Shown here: piece after piece, positions 10,324-11,493 of the stretch
Numbering within the stretch: the stretch's first letter is position 1
Layout: each line of letters opens with the position of its first letter
Source: Steroidobacteraceae bacterium
GTDB lineage: Bacteria; Pseudomonadota; Gammaproteobacteria; Steroidobacterales; Steroidobacteraceae
Direction: 5' to 3'
Length of the DNA stretch: 11,493 bases
NCBI GenBank assembly: GCA_021325695.1
Contig: JAJTCR010000036.1
Coordinates: 1-11,493, forward strand
Notes under the pieces: model-generated
Told to the model about the DNA's origin: nothing
The model's database searches: none
Seen by the model: only the letters and a program-made list of their open reading frames with translations
Program-made: the position numbers and the translations under genes

Positions 10324-11270
10324 ACCTCGAGCCCCTGGGTGTTCAGGTTCACGTCCTCGTCCAGCAGACCGTGACGCGTGGCGAGATCGCCCGGGTAGCC
10401 GTGCTCGTCGAGCCGCCGGCTGAAGTAATCGAACATGTCCTCGCGGATCCGCTGCGTGCGGTCCGGCGCGCCAGCGTGACGTCGTGCGATCCGCACGAGT
10501 TCATCCACGTTGGCGTGCAGGTCGCGGGCGAGGCGCTCGAGGTCGGTGACCGGGCCGAAATGCGTCTGCACGATCCGCCGCGGCCGGTACGCCATGATCC
10601 GATCGATCGTCCGGTGCATGGCCTCGGGGTCGAACTGCACCGGGGTGGTCGTGGGCAGCATGAACGGGCCCGCCGCGGTGTCGAGGTCGCGATAGCAGAT
10701 GCCGAAATTGTCCCCCGCGTACACGTCGCGGCGGTCGAGGTCGATCGGACAGTGGTGGTGCTTCGCATGGCCGGGGGCGTCGATGAACTCGAACGTGCGC
10801 CGGCCGAGTTGAAGCCTGGTGCCGTCCTCGGTCGTGACGACGCGCTCGGCCGGGATCGGCACGAGGTCGCCGTAGAGCCGGTGATAGAGGTCTTCGCCGT
10901 ACACCGCGACGGAGCCCGCGATCAGCTTGGTCGGGTCGACCAGGTGCGGCGCCCCGCGCGGGTGGAGCACCGCCCGCGCGTTGGGCAGGGCCTGCATCAT
11001 CTGCCCCGCCCCGCCCGCGTGGTCGAGGTGCACGTGCGTCAGGAACAGGTAGTCGACCTGCTCGGGCGCGAGCCCGACTTCCTCGAGCGCCGCGAGCAGC
11101 TTCGGCGCGGCCGGCGCCGGGCCCGTGTCGATGAAGGCCGCACGACGGTCGTCCACCAGCAGGTGCGCGGCCGCCAGACCGGGACGAACGTAGTCCGTGT
11201 CGATCAGGTACAGCCCGTCGCCCTGGGGCTGGGCATGACGGAAGTTCGTGGAGGGGACGTTGGCGGCCAT
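10305..11270 (-). CDS. MBL-fold metallo-hydrolase
   Basis: This 321-residue protein of the metallo-beta-lactamase fold has the full metal-ligand set: THVHLDH (78-84: H79, H81, D83, H84), H168 in APGHAKHHH, D187 in YAGDN and H237 in QTHFGP. These would hold two metal ions, usually Zn or Fe, in a glyoxalase-II-like hydrolase core. A helical region with a charged C-terminal tail follows residue 245. No signal peptide is apparent, so it is probably cytoplasmic. The ATG at 11268-11270 is the only usual start before an in-frame stop at 11292-11294, though no good Shine-Dalgarno precedes it. It overlaps the acuI-like gene by 19 nt and probably opens the operon leading to cysNC. Substrate is unknown; thioester or lactone hydrolysis is possible by family analogy, but nothing in the sequence decides it. 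Confidence 0.85.
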   Translation of the reverse strand: MAANVPSTNFRHAQPQGDGLYLIDTDYVRPGLAAAHLLVDDRRAAFIDTGPAPAAPKLLAALEEVGLAPEQVDYLFLTHVHLDHAGGAGQMMQALPNARAVLHPRGAPHLVDPTKLIAGSVAVYGEDLYHRLYGDLVPIPAERVVTTEDGTRLQLGRRTFEFIDAPGHAKHHHCPIDLDRRDVYAGDNFGICYRDLDTAAGPFMLPTTTPVQFDPEAMHRTIDRIMAYRPRRIVQTHFGPVTDLERLARDLHANVDELVRIARRHAGAPDRTQRIREDMFDYFSRRLDEHGYPGDLATRHGLLDEDVNLNTQGLEVWLSRQ

Positions 11271-11326
11271 CGAGCTGGGGCGTGAAACCGGTCACCTAGC
11301 CTGCGGCCAGAGGTCCCCGAAGACAA

Positions 11327-11350
11327 GAAGGCCGGTCCGGCCCGGCCTTC
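11327..11350 (-). terminator. Probable intrinsic terminator of the cytochrome gene
   Basis: A 9-bp perfect stem (GAAGGCCGG / CCGGCCTTC) encloses a 6-nt loop. On the minus strand it lies about 33 nt after the stop of the partial cytochrome gene and is followed by a pyrimidine-rich, only moderately T-rich TTGTCTTC. On the plus strand no T-run follows, so minus-strand use is more likely. It separates the cytochrome gene from the MBL-fold gene. The 56 bp left before that gene (11271-11326) must hold its promoter, but I see no clear hexamers there. Confidence 0.7.
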
Positions 11351-11383
11351 GTGGCATGAGGTCATGCGCGTCGCGCCGTGAAG

Positions 11384-11493
11384 TCAGCGGCTCTTGCACC
11401 TGCCCTCGTCCTGGATGTCGTCCGTTGCGCAAAGCGAGGGCCGCTGTGCCGCGTAATACCTGGCGAGCTCGCGGATGTCCTGCTCGGTCAGGG
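11384..11493 (-). CDS. C-terminal end of a probable class I c-type cytochrome (5' part outside window)
   Basis: Only the last 35 codons are present, ending in TGA at 11384-11386. The start of the fragment, LTEQDIRELARYYAAQ, has the pattern of the final helix of small periplasmic cytochromes of the c553/c4 type, in which a T/S-E-Q-D-I start is followed by L-A-x-Y-Y/F-A-x-Q. The remaining tail carries two cysteines 11 residues apart (C21 and C32 of the fragment), which is not a CxxCH haem site. The haem-binding motif would lie beyond the window, so the call rests on the helix pattern alone. A hairpin terminator follows shortly after. Confidence 0.6.
   Translation of the reverse strand, partial: LTEQDIRELARYYAAQRPSLCATDDIQDEGRCKSR

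Noticed and set aside
11271..11326. Sigma-70 promoter for the MBL-fold gene
   Set aside because: A TTGTCT hexamer exists, but no acceptable -10 lies at the right spacing.

Overview
This is a high-GC bacterial window with all genes on the minus strand, so transcription runs from high to low coordinates. It looks like a proteobacterial chromosome. The prpB-prpC-acnD order, the fused CysN/CysC protein and the YhdH/AcuI-type reductase all fit Gamma- or Betaproteobacteria, but nothing fixes the genus. No phage, transposase, CRISPR or RNA gene is visible.

Layout in transcription order. (1) 11493-11384: the last 35 codons of a probable c-type cytochrome, followed by a GC-rich hairpin at 11327-11350. 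(2) 11270-6365: a tightly packed run of an MBL-fold hydrolase, an acuI/yhdH-type reductase, cysD and cysNC. The junctions are a 19-nt overlap, a 4-nt ATGA overlap and a 2-nt gap, so this is very probably one operon. (3) 6250-4868: an AtoE-family short-chain fatty acid transporter with a GTG start and a strong Shine-Dalgarno sequence. (4) 4753-1: the methylcitrate cycle genes prpB, prpC and acnD. acnD starts at a TTG codon and runs off the left edge with roughly 40 residues missing.

How the genes fit together. PrpC condenses propionyl-CoA with oxaloacetate. AcnD dehydrates 2-methylcitrate, and PrpB cleaves 2-methylisocitrate to pyruvate and succinate. The neighbouring AtoE-like permease could supply the short-chain acid. 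The AcuI-like enzyme could feed the same pathway by reducing acryloyl-CoA to propionyl-CoA, although it sits in the sulfate-activation operon. CysD and CysNC together would make APS and then PAPS from sulfate and ATP.

The two most unusual features are local. cysD carries a perfect 52-bp tandem duplication that breaks its frame and joins its 5' part, through 134 missense codons, in frame to cysNC. The prpC-acnD gap holds a 126-bp nested inverted-repeat element with TAGACACT motifs that resembles a small non-autonomous intergenic repeat. I found no previously undescribed multi-gene system here; most of the window is core metabolism.
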